A stretch of DNA of 42,550 nt from a virus, in the IMG/VR virus record IMGVR_UViG_3300040811_001275, positions 1 through 42,550 of that record; one strand, given 5' to 3'. Of the stretch, positions 6,666 to 15,558 are shown in pieces. Position 1 is the stretch's first letter, and every line of letters starts with the position of its first letter. The notes beneath the pieces are model-generated. The model made no database searches, was not told the DNA's origin, and saw nothing but the letters and a program-made list of their open reading frames with translations. The position numbers and the translations under genes were made by a program.

Positions 6666-8195
6666 TTAAAATCCTCCGAAGTCATCTTCGTCTTCACCAC
6701 CTTCCTCTTTCTCAGTTTCAATCTGTTTATTGAGGACGATCATTTCATCTTCTGTTTGTCTAAGTATGTATTTACGTACATACTCATGACTAAAGTATTT
6801 ACCAATGTATTCTTGTGCTTGACTTAAAGTATCTAGTCTTTCTCTCATGATTTCTGCATCTTTCAACTCTGTAAAGTGGTTGTCAGTTGCATAATCAAAC
6901 TGCATGAAGTCTTTGACTTGGTCAAATTCTTCTGCAGAGACTATCTCTTTAAGTACAAGTTGTGTTTTTAATACATCAATAAACACCCTTGCAAATTTCT
7001 TTTGAAGTCTATTCGTAAACTTATTAAACTTCAATTCGTCCCTAGATATCTCAGAAGCACGACCCATGTTAAAACCATTGTCTGCCTCCATTCGACTTCT
7101 AGGAACATTCAGAGACTGATATAGTTTCTTCTTGAAGTATTCTATATCTTCAATCTCTGAAAGATTCTGTCCGCCTGGAAGTGTACTAATTTCTGTACCT
7201 CTTCCACCTTCTCTACGTGGTAACCAAAAGTCTTCCATCATAGACATATGTTTACGGTCATCTTTTATCTCACCTGTTTGTGCATTATAAACAAGTTTGT
7301 TTCTGTACTTGTTCATAACATCGGCAAGATATTGTTCCGCCTTTGCCTTTGGAAGGTTACCTACATCAATGTAGAAAATTCTTCTTTCAGGTGCCCTTGA
7401 AATCCTATAGATAACAAGTGCATCTTCCATCATTGATAACTGATTTGCAGTCTTCAATGCTTTGTGAAGGTATCCGATTACAACATTCTTAGTGTAATCT
7501 AACAGACCTGAAGTCGTATATGTTACTGCCTCAGGTGCAATTTTCAGGGTTGCACCTTCACCTGCACTCCCTGTTTTATCAAAACCTTTGTCGTTGAAGA
7601 TGAAGTACTCTTCAATCTTCGTAATCTTTTCTATACCCTTTTTGTCTTTTTCTTTCTCTACGTTACGAACCTTTTTAATTTTTAAAGGGTCAATGATTCG
7701 TAAATCTACAATACCAGCTTTCTCACGTGACGAATTCACTACCTTATGCAGATAGATTCTTCCGTCAACGTACCACTTTCTGAAAATTTCATGAGAGTTC
7801 TGATTGAACTTCATTAAGGATAGGATGTAAGCAAACTCGTCTTGTATCTTTTTCTTGATACCATCAGAGAGTTTAACATCTCTGAGATCGAGTGAAACAA
7901 TCCTATCAGATGAATCAGATGTGATACACTCATTAATAATGTCTTCGATGGCAGAGTCACACTCAGGTACTAATGAGACTTCTCTGTACCTACGAATGAG
8001 TTCTGCCTCATTCCTAATGTTACCATCAAAATCTACAAAAGACCCATAGGCACCACCAGTGATAAAACCGCCTGGTTGTGTCTGTATGACAGGTGTTCCG
8101 TCATCGTCTACAGGTGGAACAAACGAAGGCCCTTTGACCTCCGTTGTTCTTAACTCGTCTCTTTTACGAGTAATTTCAAACCCAAATAATTCCAT
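6666..8195 (-). CDS. 20: gp20 portal vertex protein
   Basis: The 509-residue product is the T4-type portal, a dodecamer at the unique head vertex through which DNA is packaged and to which the neck attaches. Family signatures include GGAYGSFVDFDGNIRNEAEL followed by IRRYREVSLVPECDSAIEDI, then RRIFYIDVGNLPKAKAEQYL and LPGGQNLSEIEDIEYFKKKL, the last used in marine gp20 surveys. Length is close to T4 gp20 (524). The start is unusual: the late box TATAAATA ends five bases before the ATG and no Shine-Dalgarno is present, so a promoter-proximal transcript would be leaderless. Confidence 0.97.
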   Translation of the reverse strand: MELFGFEITRKRDELRTTEVKGPSFVPPVDDDGTPVIQTQPGGFITGGAYGSFVDFDGNIRNEAELIRRYREVSLVPECDSAIEDIINECITSDSSDRIVSLDLRDVKLSDGIKKKIQDEFAYILSLMKFNQNSHEIFRKWYVDGRIYLHKVVNSSREKAGIVDLRIIDPLKIKKVRNVEKEKDKKGIEKITKIEEYFIFNDKGFDKTGSAGEGATLKIAPEAVTYTTSGLLDYTKNVVIGYLHKALKTANQLSMMEDALVIYRISRAPERRIFYIDVGNLPKAKAEQYLADVMNKYRNKLVYNAQTGEIKDDRKHMSMMEDFWLPRREGGRGTEISTLPGGQNLSEIEDIEYFKKKLYQSLNVPRSRMEADNGFNMGRASEISRDELKFNKFTNRLQKKFARVFIDVLKTQLVLKEIVSAEEFDQVKDFMQFDYATDNHFTELKDAEIMRERLDTLSQAQEYIGKYFSHEYVRKYILRQTEDEMIVLNKQIETEKEEGGEDEDDFGGF

Positions 8196-8200
8196 ACTGA

Positions 8201-8208
8201 TATTTATA
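8201..8208 (-). promoter_or_regulatory. late promoter (TATAAATA) abutting gp20 start
   Basis: TATAAATA is followed by TCAGT and then the gp20 ATG at 8195. With the T4 late spacing (box at -13 to -6) the predicted +1 is the A of the start codon itself. Confidence 0.8.
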
Positions 8209-8236
8209 ACACCCCAAAAGAGATGTTATTCACTTT

Positions 8237-8734
8237 TTAGACTACTCTTTCCCAGTGAGAGAATTCAAAATCAACTGTAAACTCTTCTAATGCATCTACT
8301 GTTTCATAAGAAAGTTCGATTGCACCAATTGAAGTTGGGAACATGTTGAAGAACTCATATCTCGCTAGGACTGAATCGTCTTTGTTTAATTGTTCTACGT
8401 ATGCACGTGATAATAAGTAATCAGTGTCTGTTGCACCTTCACCACTATCTAATGCTTGAATTTCTGTTTGCCATGCTTCAAGAGCAGTTCTTGCAGAGAA
8501 TTCAACGTCATTGATGATAGTAACACTCCATGGTTCGAAGGTTCTATCTCCAGCAAGTTTCAGAATGTGACCTCTAAAGTTTACAGGTACTACTCCGATT
8601 GTTGCAGGTGGTATTTGTGCAGCTTTACACAGGAATTCTATCTTATTACCTGCACGAGGTAAGAACACTCTAAATCGGTTAGCACGTGGGCCACCTCCGA
8701 TTAATTGTGCTTTAAATTGGTCTATAGTTGCCAT
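8237..8734 (-). CDS. 19: gp19 tail tube protein
   Basis: The 165-residue product is the T4-type tail tube subunit, which stacks as hexameric rings inside the sheath. It has the family's N-terminal region (GGPRANRFRVFLPRAGNKIE), a central VNFRGHILKLAGDRTFEPW with SVTIINDVEF, and a C-terminal FPTSIGAIELSYET leading to VDFEFSHWE. Its length matches T4 gp19 (163). A GGGAG Shine-Dalgarno precedes the ATG, 11 bases after the sheath stop, so it is co-transcribed with gp18. The gp3-like gene at 1692-2228 is a distant relative. Confidence 0.96.
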   Translation of the reverse strand: MATIDQFKAQLIGGGPRANRFRVFLPRAGNKIEFLCKAAQIPPATIGVVPVNFRGHILKLAGDRTFEPWSVTIINDVEFSARTALEAWQTEIQALDSGEGATDTDYLLSRAYVEQLNKDDSVLARYEFFNMFPTSIGAIELSYETVDALEEFTVDFEFSHWERVV

Positions 8735-8745
8735 TTATTTCTCCC

Positions 8746-10743
8746 TTAAACTGCACTGTATACTTCTTCAAACTGTACACCACTTCTTGTGGCAACAAAG
8801 TTTAAAGTTACAAAGTTAATAGACTTAGCAGGTTTCACAAAGATTGAACAAACAAATTCGTTTCTATCAATCACTGAATCAGTGTTGTTTGTTTCGTCAC
8901 AAACTACTGAGTAATCTACTAGTCCTCTTCTATTCTTCACGTCTCTTAAGAAAGGTTCTACTGCACTTCTAAATTGTGCTCTTGTGAATGCATCGTTGAA
9001 TTCAAAGAGTTGTGCTTTAGCAGCAGTTGAAATTGCTTTCTCAAGTACAATGAATAATCTTCTGACGTTAATTCTGTCAAATGCACTTGTTGATGTTAAT
9101 CCAGTTTTGTCACCAAATAACACTGTACCTTGGCCAGGGAATGTAACCACAGGGTTAACTCTTGCACGGTATAGGTCATCTCTTGATGATTGTTTTGGAT
9201 TATGAGCAAGTTTTGTGATTCCTAGATACTGTCCTCTTGAGAAACCTGCAGGTGAGAACCATGGGTCTCTAAGAAGGTCTGATCTTGACATAATACCTGC
9301 AGTATGGGGGTTTGCAGGAATCCATACGTATCTATCGTTGAATCTATCGTACTGATACACCCATGTTGAGTCAAACACAACATAAGATGATGAACTTGCA
9401 GTATTTATTGTTTCTACAACGTTAGTATTTCTATTAGACTCTGAAGTTGGTGCAAAGTGATTTGTTTCACCATTTGCAGTTCCGATGCAGTCCTTTCTTA
9501 AAGGTGATGCAACTAACATACAATCTTTTCTGTTTTCACATACTAAGATACCTTGGTTGACAATTGATGTCCAATCTGCAAGTGTGTCACCTGCAACTGA
9601 ACCCATAATCAAGAATGAGATGTCTACTGACTCTGAATCCTCAAAGTGGTCTTGCCATGCACCATATTTTTCTCCAGCAGTCATTGCATTACCATCTGAA
9701 CCAGCACTCAATGATGAGTTTTCAGGTGTTGAAGGTCTTAAGAATGCAGTTGTTGCTGAAACTAAGTGTGTTCTATGTTCGTTAGCGGTTGTGACCATTG
9801 CAGTTGAATGACCTGTCCACCATACCCATTGAGACAATCTTTCGATTACATCTCTATAGTAATTTGAGTTACCGTTTGAATCTTTTGAATCCGATGCGAG
9901 AGATACAAAACCATATGTTTCTAAAACTGTGTGTGCAGTTCCTGAAATGCTTCCATCTTCGTCTACTACGACTACATGAATCTCGTCATCTGAACCACCT
10001 GCTGCGAGGGCAGATGCAGATTTGCCTGGAGCTTTGTTGAATAATCTGTAGAACTCCCAATATCTGTCAACAGATGTTAAAGCAGGTACTGTCTCTGTTA
10101 GACCTGTCCCTGCAGGTTGATTTAATGCTTCGACAACAACTGTGTCTGCATCTGTATCAACTGAAGTTACTCTATAACTAGTATTATGGTTTGCGAACTT
10201 AATGATATCTCTGACTGTAAACCCATCGGCTGAAGTCATTGAAATTATAGTTTGACCTGAAACCTCTTCTGAGGAAACAGTTGTCACATCTTCATTTAAG
10301 TAAGCGTCTGAACTAGCACATGCTGAAACTTTAAGTGAATTACCTAAAGCACCAGCATATCTTGCTGCCCATTTACCGATTGTACCGTTTAGAGAACCAT
10401 CTCTTGCAATATCTTGGTAATTAGATTCATTTTTGATTAGTTGAGTCCCACCACTTTGGTTAGCGTTTAGTAAACCTGATTTGTTTACTCTCACTACTCG
10501 AAGTGACGAACCATATCTTAGGAACGATTCTGCTGAATAAAAGTCTTCAGCTCCAGCGTCACTATTTTCAGGTTCGTAGAATGTATCGACTAAACTTTTC
10601 GCATCTGAAACTGTTACTACTTCATCAACAGGGCCCCATTGAAATGAACCAGCGAATGCACCTGTAGTAGATGAAACTGCTGGCACAACATTTGTAAGGT
10701 CTATCTCTGAGACCTGTACGCCTGGTGATACTTGAAATGCCAT
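8746..10743 (-). CDS. 18: gp18 tail sheath protein
   Basis: The 665-residue product is the contractile sheath subunit, nearly the same length as in T4 (659). The N-terminus FQVSPGVQVSEIDLTNVVPA, with AFAGSFQWGPV close behind, is the sheath signature. The conserved C-terminal domain includes INVRRLFIVLEKAISTAAKA and the FNDAFTRAQFRSAVEPFLRD stretch. The ATG has an AGGAG Shine-Dalgarno. A late promoter (10784-10791) and a +1 hairpin lie in the 73-base gap after gp17, so gp18 and gp19 form a strongly driven unit, as their copy number in the virion requires. Confidence 0.97.
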   Translation of the reverse strand: MAFQVSPGVQVSEIDLTNVVPAVSSTTGAFAGSFQWGPVDEVVTVSDAKSLVDTFYEPENSDAGAEDFYSAESFLRYGSSLRVVRVNKSGLLNANQSGGTQLIKNESNYQDIARDGSLNGTIGKWAARYAGALGNSLKVSACASSDAYLNEDVTTVSSEEVSGQTIISMTSADGFTVRDIIKFANHNTSYRVTSVDTDADTVVVEALNQPAGTGLTETVPALTSVDRYWEFYRLFNKAPGKSASALAAGGSDDEIHVVVVDEDGSISGTAHTVLETYGFVSLASDSKDSNGNSNYYRDVIERLSQWVWWTGHSTAMVTTANEHRTHLVSATTAFLRPSTPENSSLSAGSDGNAMTAGEKYGAWQDHFEDSESVDISFLIMGSVAGDTLADWTSIVNQGILVCENRKDCMLVASPLRKDCIGTANGETNHFAPTSESNRNTNVVETINTASSSSYVVFDSTWVYQYDRFNDRYVWIPANPHTAGIMSRSDLLRDPWFSPAGFSRGQYLGITKLAHNPKQSSRDDLYRARVNPVVTFPGQGTVLFGDKTGLTSTSAFDRINVRRLFIVLEKAISTAAKAQLFEFNDAFTRAQFRSAVEPFLRDVKNRRGLVDYSVVCDETNNTDSVIDRNEFVCSIFVKPAKSINFVTLNFVATRSGVQFEEVYSAV

Positions 10744-10761
10744 ACTTTTTCTCCTGTTAAT

Positions 10762-10778
10762 GTAAAAAGTTTTCTTAC
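10762..10778 (-). promoter_or_regulatory. leader hairpin at predicted +1 of gp18 message
   Basis: GTAAGAAAACTTTTTAC can fold into a 7-bp stem (one G-U pair) with a three-base loop. The late box at 10784-10791 predicts +1 at 10778, which is the first base of this stem. It is weak in AT content, but its placement repeats that of the hairpins at 2453-2475 and 2733-2750. Confidence 0.4.
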
Positions 10779-10783
10779 AGTTT

Positions 10784-10791
10784 TATTTATA
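10784..10791 (-). promoter_or_regulatory. late promoter (TATAAATA) for gp18-gp19
   Basis: A perfect TATAAATA lies 41 bases before the gp18 ATG. A second, weaker box, CTAAATA at 10814-10820, overlaps the gp17 stop codon. Confidence 0.8.
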
Positions 10792-10816
10792 AGTTTATTA
10801 CTTTTAACATCGTTAT

Positions 10817-12397
10817 TTAGTGTTCAATGAACCATCTATCTCCATTTGTATCTACAAAACTAGTAGATTCTTCCTCTTGGTGGAAGAAGCCTGGGGGTAA
10901 AAGGTCGTCCTCAATCATTTTTTGTTGTTCTGCATACAATAAATCTTTCACTGCACGGTCTGTAAGGTATGTGAACTGTTCTGTTGTCACAAACCAACTA
11001 AACAACACTAGATTCATAACAGTGTCATCATTATATCCACGGTCTGCTTCATAACTGTTTCCTTTGATAACAAACGTCATCAATTCAGTTATAGTTGCAC
11101 GGTCAACTACTGATAGTCTGTTCTCTTCTAATAATTCTTTGAGAGTAGAACAACCAACTCTTTTAATACGTCTGTTCATAGTTACACCTATATCAGACGC
11201 CTTTTGTAACCCTTGTGCAAACACATTTGGATACTCTATATCATAGTGTAATTGTGTTGCAACCATGGAACCTTCTGCATTATTTTCAATAATAACTAAT
11301 GCTTCGTTGTAAGGTCTAACGTATTTATTAATTATGTCAGGTAACAACATACTTGATATCATATTGTCCCTATAACATAGCACTTGTCTAAATGGTTTGA
11401 CTGATACGTCTATAACAGTGAACGTTGAATAGTCTAATCCACGTCCTGAGGACACGTCTACGGTGCATACATAGTTGTGGTCAGGTTGGGGTAGTTCATA
11501 GACAGAAACACCGTCACGACCCCACTCACAGTCCACAGCACGCATTCCTAGTAGGGTATCTGAGTTGATAAGTGTAGAACCAGTACCTAAGAAACTATTA
11601 CCATATTCCTGTTCAAACTGTGCCTCTGAGGTGTTTGCAATGGTCATTTTCTTCCATTCTTCATCTCTGTCAGGGACATCATACCAGTTAATGGTGAAAT
11701 GTTTGTACTCTGATTGACCATGTACTGCACTTTCGTATATCTTATGGAACATATTACCCACACCGTTTGCAGTTGAGGTAATAATAACCTTAGAATCTTT
11801 ACCTGAGGTCACCACAGGATATGTTGATGTGTAGAACTCTTCTGCACCTTCAACGAATGCAAACTCATCGAGGTATAGTAGGTTGATTGACATACCACGA
11901 ATTGACGATGAAGATGTTGCAGCTGCAACGACTTTAGAATCGTTTGCAAATTCAATTGAACCTTTGTTAAGAATCTTAACTCCAGGCTGTAAAAAGAATG
12001 GAACAGACTCTAACATAGTTACGAGACGTGCAATCATCTCTCTTGCAATTGCACCTTTGTTTGCAAGGATAGCAACGTTTACTTCAGGATGAAAGAGTAA
12101 AAACCACAGTAAATATGCACAGGATGTGATGGACTTACCACTCTGACGTGATGCAAGAACAACATTGAATCTATTCTTGTTATAGTGTTCAATCAATCCC
12201 TCTTGATACCCACGAAGGTTAAATGGAACTAAACCTTCGTCAAGTGATATAATTTGTGTGTAAGATTCGATAAAGTAACAGGGGTCTTTGGAACACTTTA
12301 TGTATTCTTTTAACTCTTTTTCATCGTACTGATGGTCTATACCAGCACGTTTAATGAGTGTGTTACCTAAGTAACCTTCATTTTTAGGTTGTACCAT
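10817..12397 (-). CDS. 17: gp17 terminase large subunit
   Basis: The 526-residue product is the DNA-packaging motor and headful nuclease. The ATPase domain has a Walker A motif SRQSGKS (residues 83-89), a Walker B LLYLDE (173-178) and the coupling motif STANG near 208-212. The RNase H-like nuclease domain begins around residue 310, with D314 in VCTVDVSSGRG as the first metal ligand and further acidic residues at IIENNAEGS and near YNDDTVMN. T4 gp17 has 610 residues, so this is a shorter marine form. The start lies next to the gp16 stop, so small and large subunits are translated together. Confidence 0.97.
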   Translation of the reverse strand: MVQPKNEGYLGNTLIKRAGIDHQYDEKELKEYIKCSKDPCYFIESYTQIISLDEGLVPFNLRGYQEGLIEHYNKNRFNVVLASRQSGKSITSCAYLLWFLLFHPEVNVAILANKGAIAREMIARLVTMLESVPFFLQPGVKILNKGSIEFANDSKVVAAATSSSSIRGMSINLLYLDEFAFVEGAEEFYTSTYPVVTSGKDSKVIITSTANGVGNMFHKIYESAVHGQSEYKHFTINWYDVPDRDEEWKKMTIANTSEAQFEQEYGNSFLGTGSTLINSDTLLGMRAVDCEWGRDGVSVYELPQPDHNYVCTVDVSSGRGLDYSTFTVIDVSVKPFRQVLCYRDNMISSMLLPDIINKYVRPYNEALVIIENNAEGSMVATQLHYDIEYPNVFAQGLQKASDIGVTMNRRIKRVGCSTLKELLEENRLSVVDRATITELMTFVIKGNSYEADRGYNDDTVMNLVLFSWFVTTEQFTYLTDRAVKDLLYAEQQKMIEDDLLPPGFFHQEEESTSFVDTNGDRWFIEH

Positions 12398-12399
12398 CT

Positions 12400-12792
12400 T
12401 TAATCTTTATTCTTTTTTAGGAATTTCTGTAATTCTGAAGTTGACCCCACATATAAATGATTGTGTTGAGTCTTAGGTGCATCTTCACCTTCTAATTTTT
12501 TAAGTTTGTTTTGTAAGTCAATTAGTTTTTCTGCAGTCTCCCCCACAGTTTTAATTAACTGTCCTGCGACTTCGTAGGCACGTGGGTGTTCGGTTTCTTT
12601 GGAAAGTTCAAGGATACCATCGATTGCATCCTGTCCTCGTTCTACGAGGTTGTAGAGGTTCTCACGGGCATATTTGTAATCTGTTTCGATATTATCAGAA
12701 CGAGAAGGAAGTTTTACTATATCAGTTTCCTTCTTTATATCTGTACTAATATCTAACAGGTCATTTAACTGTTGGTCTACTTTGTCTGTCAT
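12400..12792 (-). CDS. 16: gp16 terminase small subunit
   Basis: The 130-residue product sits directly before gp17 and matches the T4 gp16 plan: an N-terminal LLDIS-type segment (NDLLDISTDIKKET), a YKYARENLYNLVERGQDAI helix, a central PRAYEVAGQLIKTVGETAEK coiled coil, and a C-terminal HLYVGSTSELQKFLKK that corresponds to the T4 segment around VFMGSPTELMD. It recognises concatemeric DNA and stimulates gp17 ATPase. It is shorter than T4 gp16 (164). It lies two bases after gp15 and two bases before gp17. Confidence 0.9.
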   Translation of the reverse strand: MTDKVDQQLNDLLDISTDIKKETDIVKLPSRSDNIETDYKYARENLYNLVERGQDAIDGILELSKETEHPRAYEVAGQLIKTVGETAEKLIDLQNKLKKLEGEDAPKTQHNHLYVGSTSELQKFLKKNKD

Positions 12793-12794
12793 AA

Positions 12795-13841
12795 TTAACT
12801 TGCATCACTTGTTTTATCTTCTTCAAATGTTGATGTAGTGCCGTCATCATAGAATGTAACTGTCTCTGCAATTACAAATGAATCTGATGGGTCTACTGAA
12901 CCAACAAACTTGAGTGTAGTGTTTGCATCGATAGTAATTGCATTACTTAATACGATTGCTAATCTATCTGATGCAATAGATGAGATAGTTGGGTTGGCGT
13001 TATTACCTGTTCCAAACACTTCATCTCCCACACTTATCTTACTATTTATTGCAGTGTCAAATGTCACTGATGTTGAGTTAGATACTGCGTTTGCAGTCTC
13101 ACCGAATGCAGGTTCATAGTGTTTAACTTCTTTGATAAGACCTGCACCATCGATTTGTGTTGAGGTAAACTGTCCTGTACTGTCACTGATATAGTCTCTT
13201 TCAATAACATTCTTGATAACATTTCCAGTAGACACAGGCCCGAAGAAGTATATCTTCATAGAAAACTCTAGTGTATATTCGAGTACTCTACGTTCTTCGA
13301 ATGTTCCTTCAAACTGGTCATCCATTGTGACACTAGTAAGTGTAATAGGAACATCTCTTACATCTGACATATCATCAATCATCTTCATTGTGACTGTGTA
13401 TTCAGGTTGGAAATATGGTAGTATCTGTTCTACAATTTGTAAACCATCAGCAGCGTTCTTTGCAAGAACACTCAATGTAAAGTTTAGATTGTAAGGTGCA
13501 GGTTGATACTGGTAACCTCTTGTTAGATTACCGTCTTCTAATACTGTCTTAGAATGACGAATGATTTTATTCTGTTGTCTTGTTGCATCGTATTCAAAAC
13601 CACTTAACTGGAATGTCATACGTGGTAGAGAGATTGCAGTTCTGTTTCCATCTGTTAGATTGGATTCTTCTGCAAGTCTCTGTAGAAACTTTTGTTTTGG
13701 GCCGTATGAAATCGGAACCTTTTGTGATGACAATACTGTACCGTCTGACTTAGTCTTCTTTACAGTCAGATTATTGAAGAGTGTACCAAAGATTGATATT
13801 GACCTTTTGATTGTCTCATTATAAAAATATGTACCAAACAT
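12795..13841 (-). CDS. 15: gp15 tail sheath stabiliser and terminator
   Basis: The 348-residue product corresponds to T4 gp15 (272 residues), the hexameric cap that ends the sheath and joins the tail to the neck. The N-terminus FGTYFYNETIKRSISIFGTL matches the T4 pattern FGYFYNSSFRRY, and QIVEQILPYFQPEYTVTM at about 136-153 is almost identical to T4. Residues about 250-316 form a beta-rich stretch (SVGDEVFGTGNNANPTISSI and following) that T4 lacks; similar extra modules occur in gp14 and gp8 here. Its ATG shares a base with the gp14 stop (TAATG). Confidence 0.94.
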   Translation of the reverse strand: MFGTYFYNETIKRSISIFGTLFNNLTVKKTKSDGTVLSSQKVPISYGPKQKFLQRLAEESNLTDGNRTAISLPRMTFQLSGFEYDATRQQNKIIRHSKTVLEDGNLTRGYQYQPAPYNLNFTLSVLAKNAADGLQIVEQILPYFQPEYTVTMKMIDDMSDVRDVPITLTSVTMDDQFEGTFEERRVLEYTLEFSMKIYFFGPVSTGNVIKNVIERDYISDSTGQFTSTQIDGAGLIKEVKHYEPAFGETANAVSNSTSVTFDTAINSKISVGDEVFGTGNNANPTISSIASDRLAIVLSNAITIDANTTLKFVGSVDPSDSFVIAETVTFYDDGTTSTFEEDKTSDAS

Positions 13842-14695
13842 TAGGGTTCTCCGAATGGATTAGTTTCACTGAAGTCTAGATATGATGTTTCAGAATCTTC
13901 AAACTCTTTGTTCTGTGCATTACCATCGTTTGCAAATGTAAGTATATCTGTGATTGATGCAATGTCATAAGAGGCACCGTTTGCACCAACCAGTGTATCA
14001 CCGACTTGAAGTGTAGTAGTGTTATCTTTAATGGTAAGTTTTCTATTTGTACCATCATCCCATGAAACCACTTCACCAACCACGGTTCCGTTTAATGACA
14101 CATTTTCATTAACATAGTATTGACCACTTCCACCATCTGCCATTGTTAGTTCAATAGTATATGCTTGTTGGTCTTCAACCAAGTCAATGTTTGTGACACC
14201 TGTATCAAAGTCTTCACCACTGTATTCAAACAGTTCACACTGCATCTTGAATACAAAGAGTTTACCAACTTGATAGAATGGGTTTTCGTGTTCAACAAAT
14301 TTGATTTCAAATAAAGAACCTGAAAGTGGGAAATATATGAGATCACCCTCATTTGGTCTTAGACTTGTTGCAAGATTGCTGTCTAACGAAATAAATCTTT
14401 CCCAACTTCTCAGTGATAAAACAAATGTTGCTTGGTCTCTTACTTGAACACCAAACTTACTGAAGAGGTCTCCCTCTCCTTCAAAACCTTCTGTGTTTTC
14501 AATGTACATTTCAACACTGTATGCATCACCAAATGTAGACTGAATGTCTTCACCTAAGATACTGTCTTCTTCGACTATCTCTCTAGGTAAATAGAAACAT
14601 TCATGTCCATAGAATCGTAAAGACTCAACAACTAAATCTTCGTATAGATGTTGTTCAGTCGATACTGCATGATTGAAATATACATTTGTTGGCAT
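13841..14695 (-). CDS. 14: gp14 neck protein
   Basis: The 284-residue product matches T4 gp14 (256 residues), which with gp13 connects head and tail. Shared landmarks are the VNFNHY-like start (VYFNHAVSTEQH), LVVESLRFYGHECFYLPREI, GFEGEGDLFSKFGVQVRDQA and NEGDLIYFPLSGSLFEIKFV. Residues about 178-252 are an extra beta-rich segment containing NENVSLNGTVVGEVVSWDDG and LQVGDTLVGANG that T4 does not have. The protein ends in FSETNPFGEP, comparable with the T4 SFESPFDNDF. Genes 13, 14, 15, 16 and 17 lie end to end. Confidence 0.94.
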   Translation of the reverse strand: MPTNVYFNHAVSTEQHLYEDLVVESLRFYGHECFYLPREIVEEDSILGEDIQSTFGDAYSVEMYIENTEGFEGEGDLFSKFGVQVRDQATFVLSLRSWERFISLDSNLATSLRPNEGDLIYFPLSGSLFEIKFVEHENPFYQVGKLFVFKMQCELFEYSGEDFDTGVTNIDLVEDQQAYTIELTMADGGSGQYYVNENVSLNGTVVGEVVSWDDGTNRKLTIKDNTTTLQVGDTLVGANGASYDIASITDILTFANDGNAQNKEFEDSETSYLDFSETNPFGEP

Positions 14696-14697
14696 AA

Positions 14698-15513
14698 TTA
14701 ACCTATCATATCCATCACAGGCATTTCAAAGTTCAATCGAGACTCTTCTTCTAATCTACGTATCTCTTCCTGTGCTTCTTGTTTCATTGCAGAACCATCA
14801 AGTGTTACACCGCCTGGCAATTGAATACCTGAGAACTTAGATAAGTTTTCTCCCCATTGATACTTCACTAATGAGGTTGCATATTTTTTCAACCACATGT
14901 CGTTGTAAATATCTGTGAAATCTGTTGGGTCTAATTTTCTATAACACTCAATGAGAATATACTCATTGTTATAGATTGAATCCACATCCATATCTAGATA
15001 CAATCTATTCATGTGTGTGTTGTATCTGATAGGAGTTCTACCCACTAAAATGTTGTCTAGTAAGTTGATGTGTTGTTGTACTTGTTCGTAGTATAAGATG
15101 TTTGTTGATGTTAAATCCCATAAATCATTCAATCTTAGTTGATATCTAAGGTCAAACATATTCATATTATGTTTATCATTGAATGGGAATATGTTTATAA
15201 CTGCAAGTACGTGTTCAGGCAATACGATGTAATTCTGTTGTTGATATACAACCTCATCGTCATATGCATGTGTGCCAGCTGCACTCTCTGTAAAAGACTC
15301 ATTTGTTTTCATTGCAGTCTTTTTAGCGTCAGTTATTCTGTGTTTTAGATATGTTTTGATTGAACCATCATAGTGATATTCTCTGAAGTACTGAAGTGCT
15401 TCATCGATTCTGTCATCAAATTGGTCATCATCCACGTTAATTTCGAGAACAGGCGCCCCTAACTTACGTTTGATATACTCTTTTAATGATGCTTTTGAAT
15501 TTGGTTCTGCCAT
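14698..15513 (-). CDS. 13: gp13 neck protein
   Basis: The 271-residue product matches T4 gp13 (309 residues). The N-terminus LKEYIKRKLGAPVLEINVDD, with ALQYFREYHYDGS soon after, mirrors the T4 ILRRLGAPIINVEL and ALELYGEYHFDG. The C-terminus MWLKKYATSLVKYQWGENLS and GIQLPGGVTLDG mirror T4 WVKDYATALAKELNGQIL and LPGGVTIDG. It joins the portal to gp14. It starts a transcription unit: a late box is at 15545-15552. An 8-bp inverted repeat (15512-15547) touches the start codon. The Shine-Dalgarno is weak (TGGAAC). Confidence 0.95.
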   Translation of the reverse strand: MAEPNSKASLKEYIKRKLGAPVLEINVDDDQFDDRIDEALQYFREYHYDGSIKTYLKHRITDAKKTAMKTNESFTESAAGTHAYDDEVVYQQQNYIVLPEHVLAVINIFPFNDKHNMNMFDLRYQLRLNDLWDLTSTNILYYEQVQQHINLLDNILVGRTPIRYNTHMNRLYLDMDVDSIYNNEYILIECYRKLDPTDFTDIYNDMWLKKYATSLVKYQWGENLSKFSGIQLPGGVTLDGSAMKQEAQEEIRRLEEESRLNFEMPVMDMIG

Positions 15514-15547
15514 AGTAGTGTTCCATTAATAAATGTTCTACTACTAT
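15512..15547 (-). promoter_or_regulatory. inverted repeat spanning gp13 promoter and start codon
   Basis: ATAGTAGT (15547-15540 on the minus strand) can pair with ACTACTAT (15519-15512), enclosing 20 bases that contain the weak Shine-Dalgarno. The first arm overlaps the late box, so only a transcript that starts upstream would contain the full stem; then the A and T of the gp13 ATG would be base-paired. Confidence 0.4.
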
Positions 15548-15552
15548 TTATG
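15545..15552 (-). promoter_or_regulatory. late promoter (CATAAATA) for gp13-gp17
   Basis: CATAAATAGTAG lies 32 bases before the gp13 ATG in the gap after the small membrane protein gene. It predicts +1 near 15539. Confidence 0.65.
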
Positions 15553-15558
15553 TGAATT

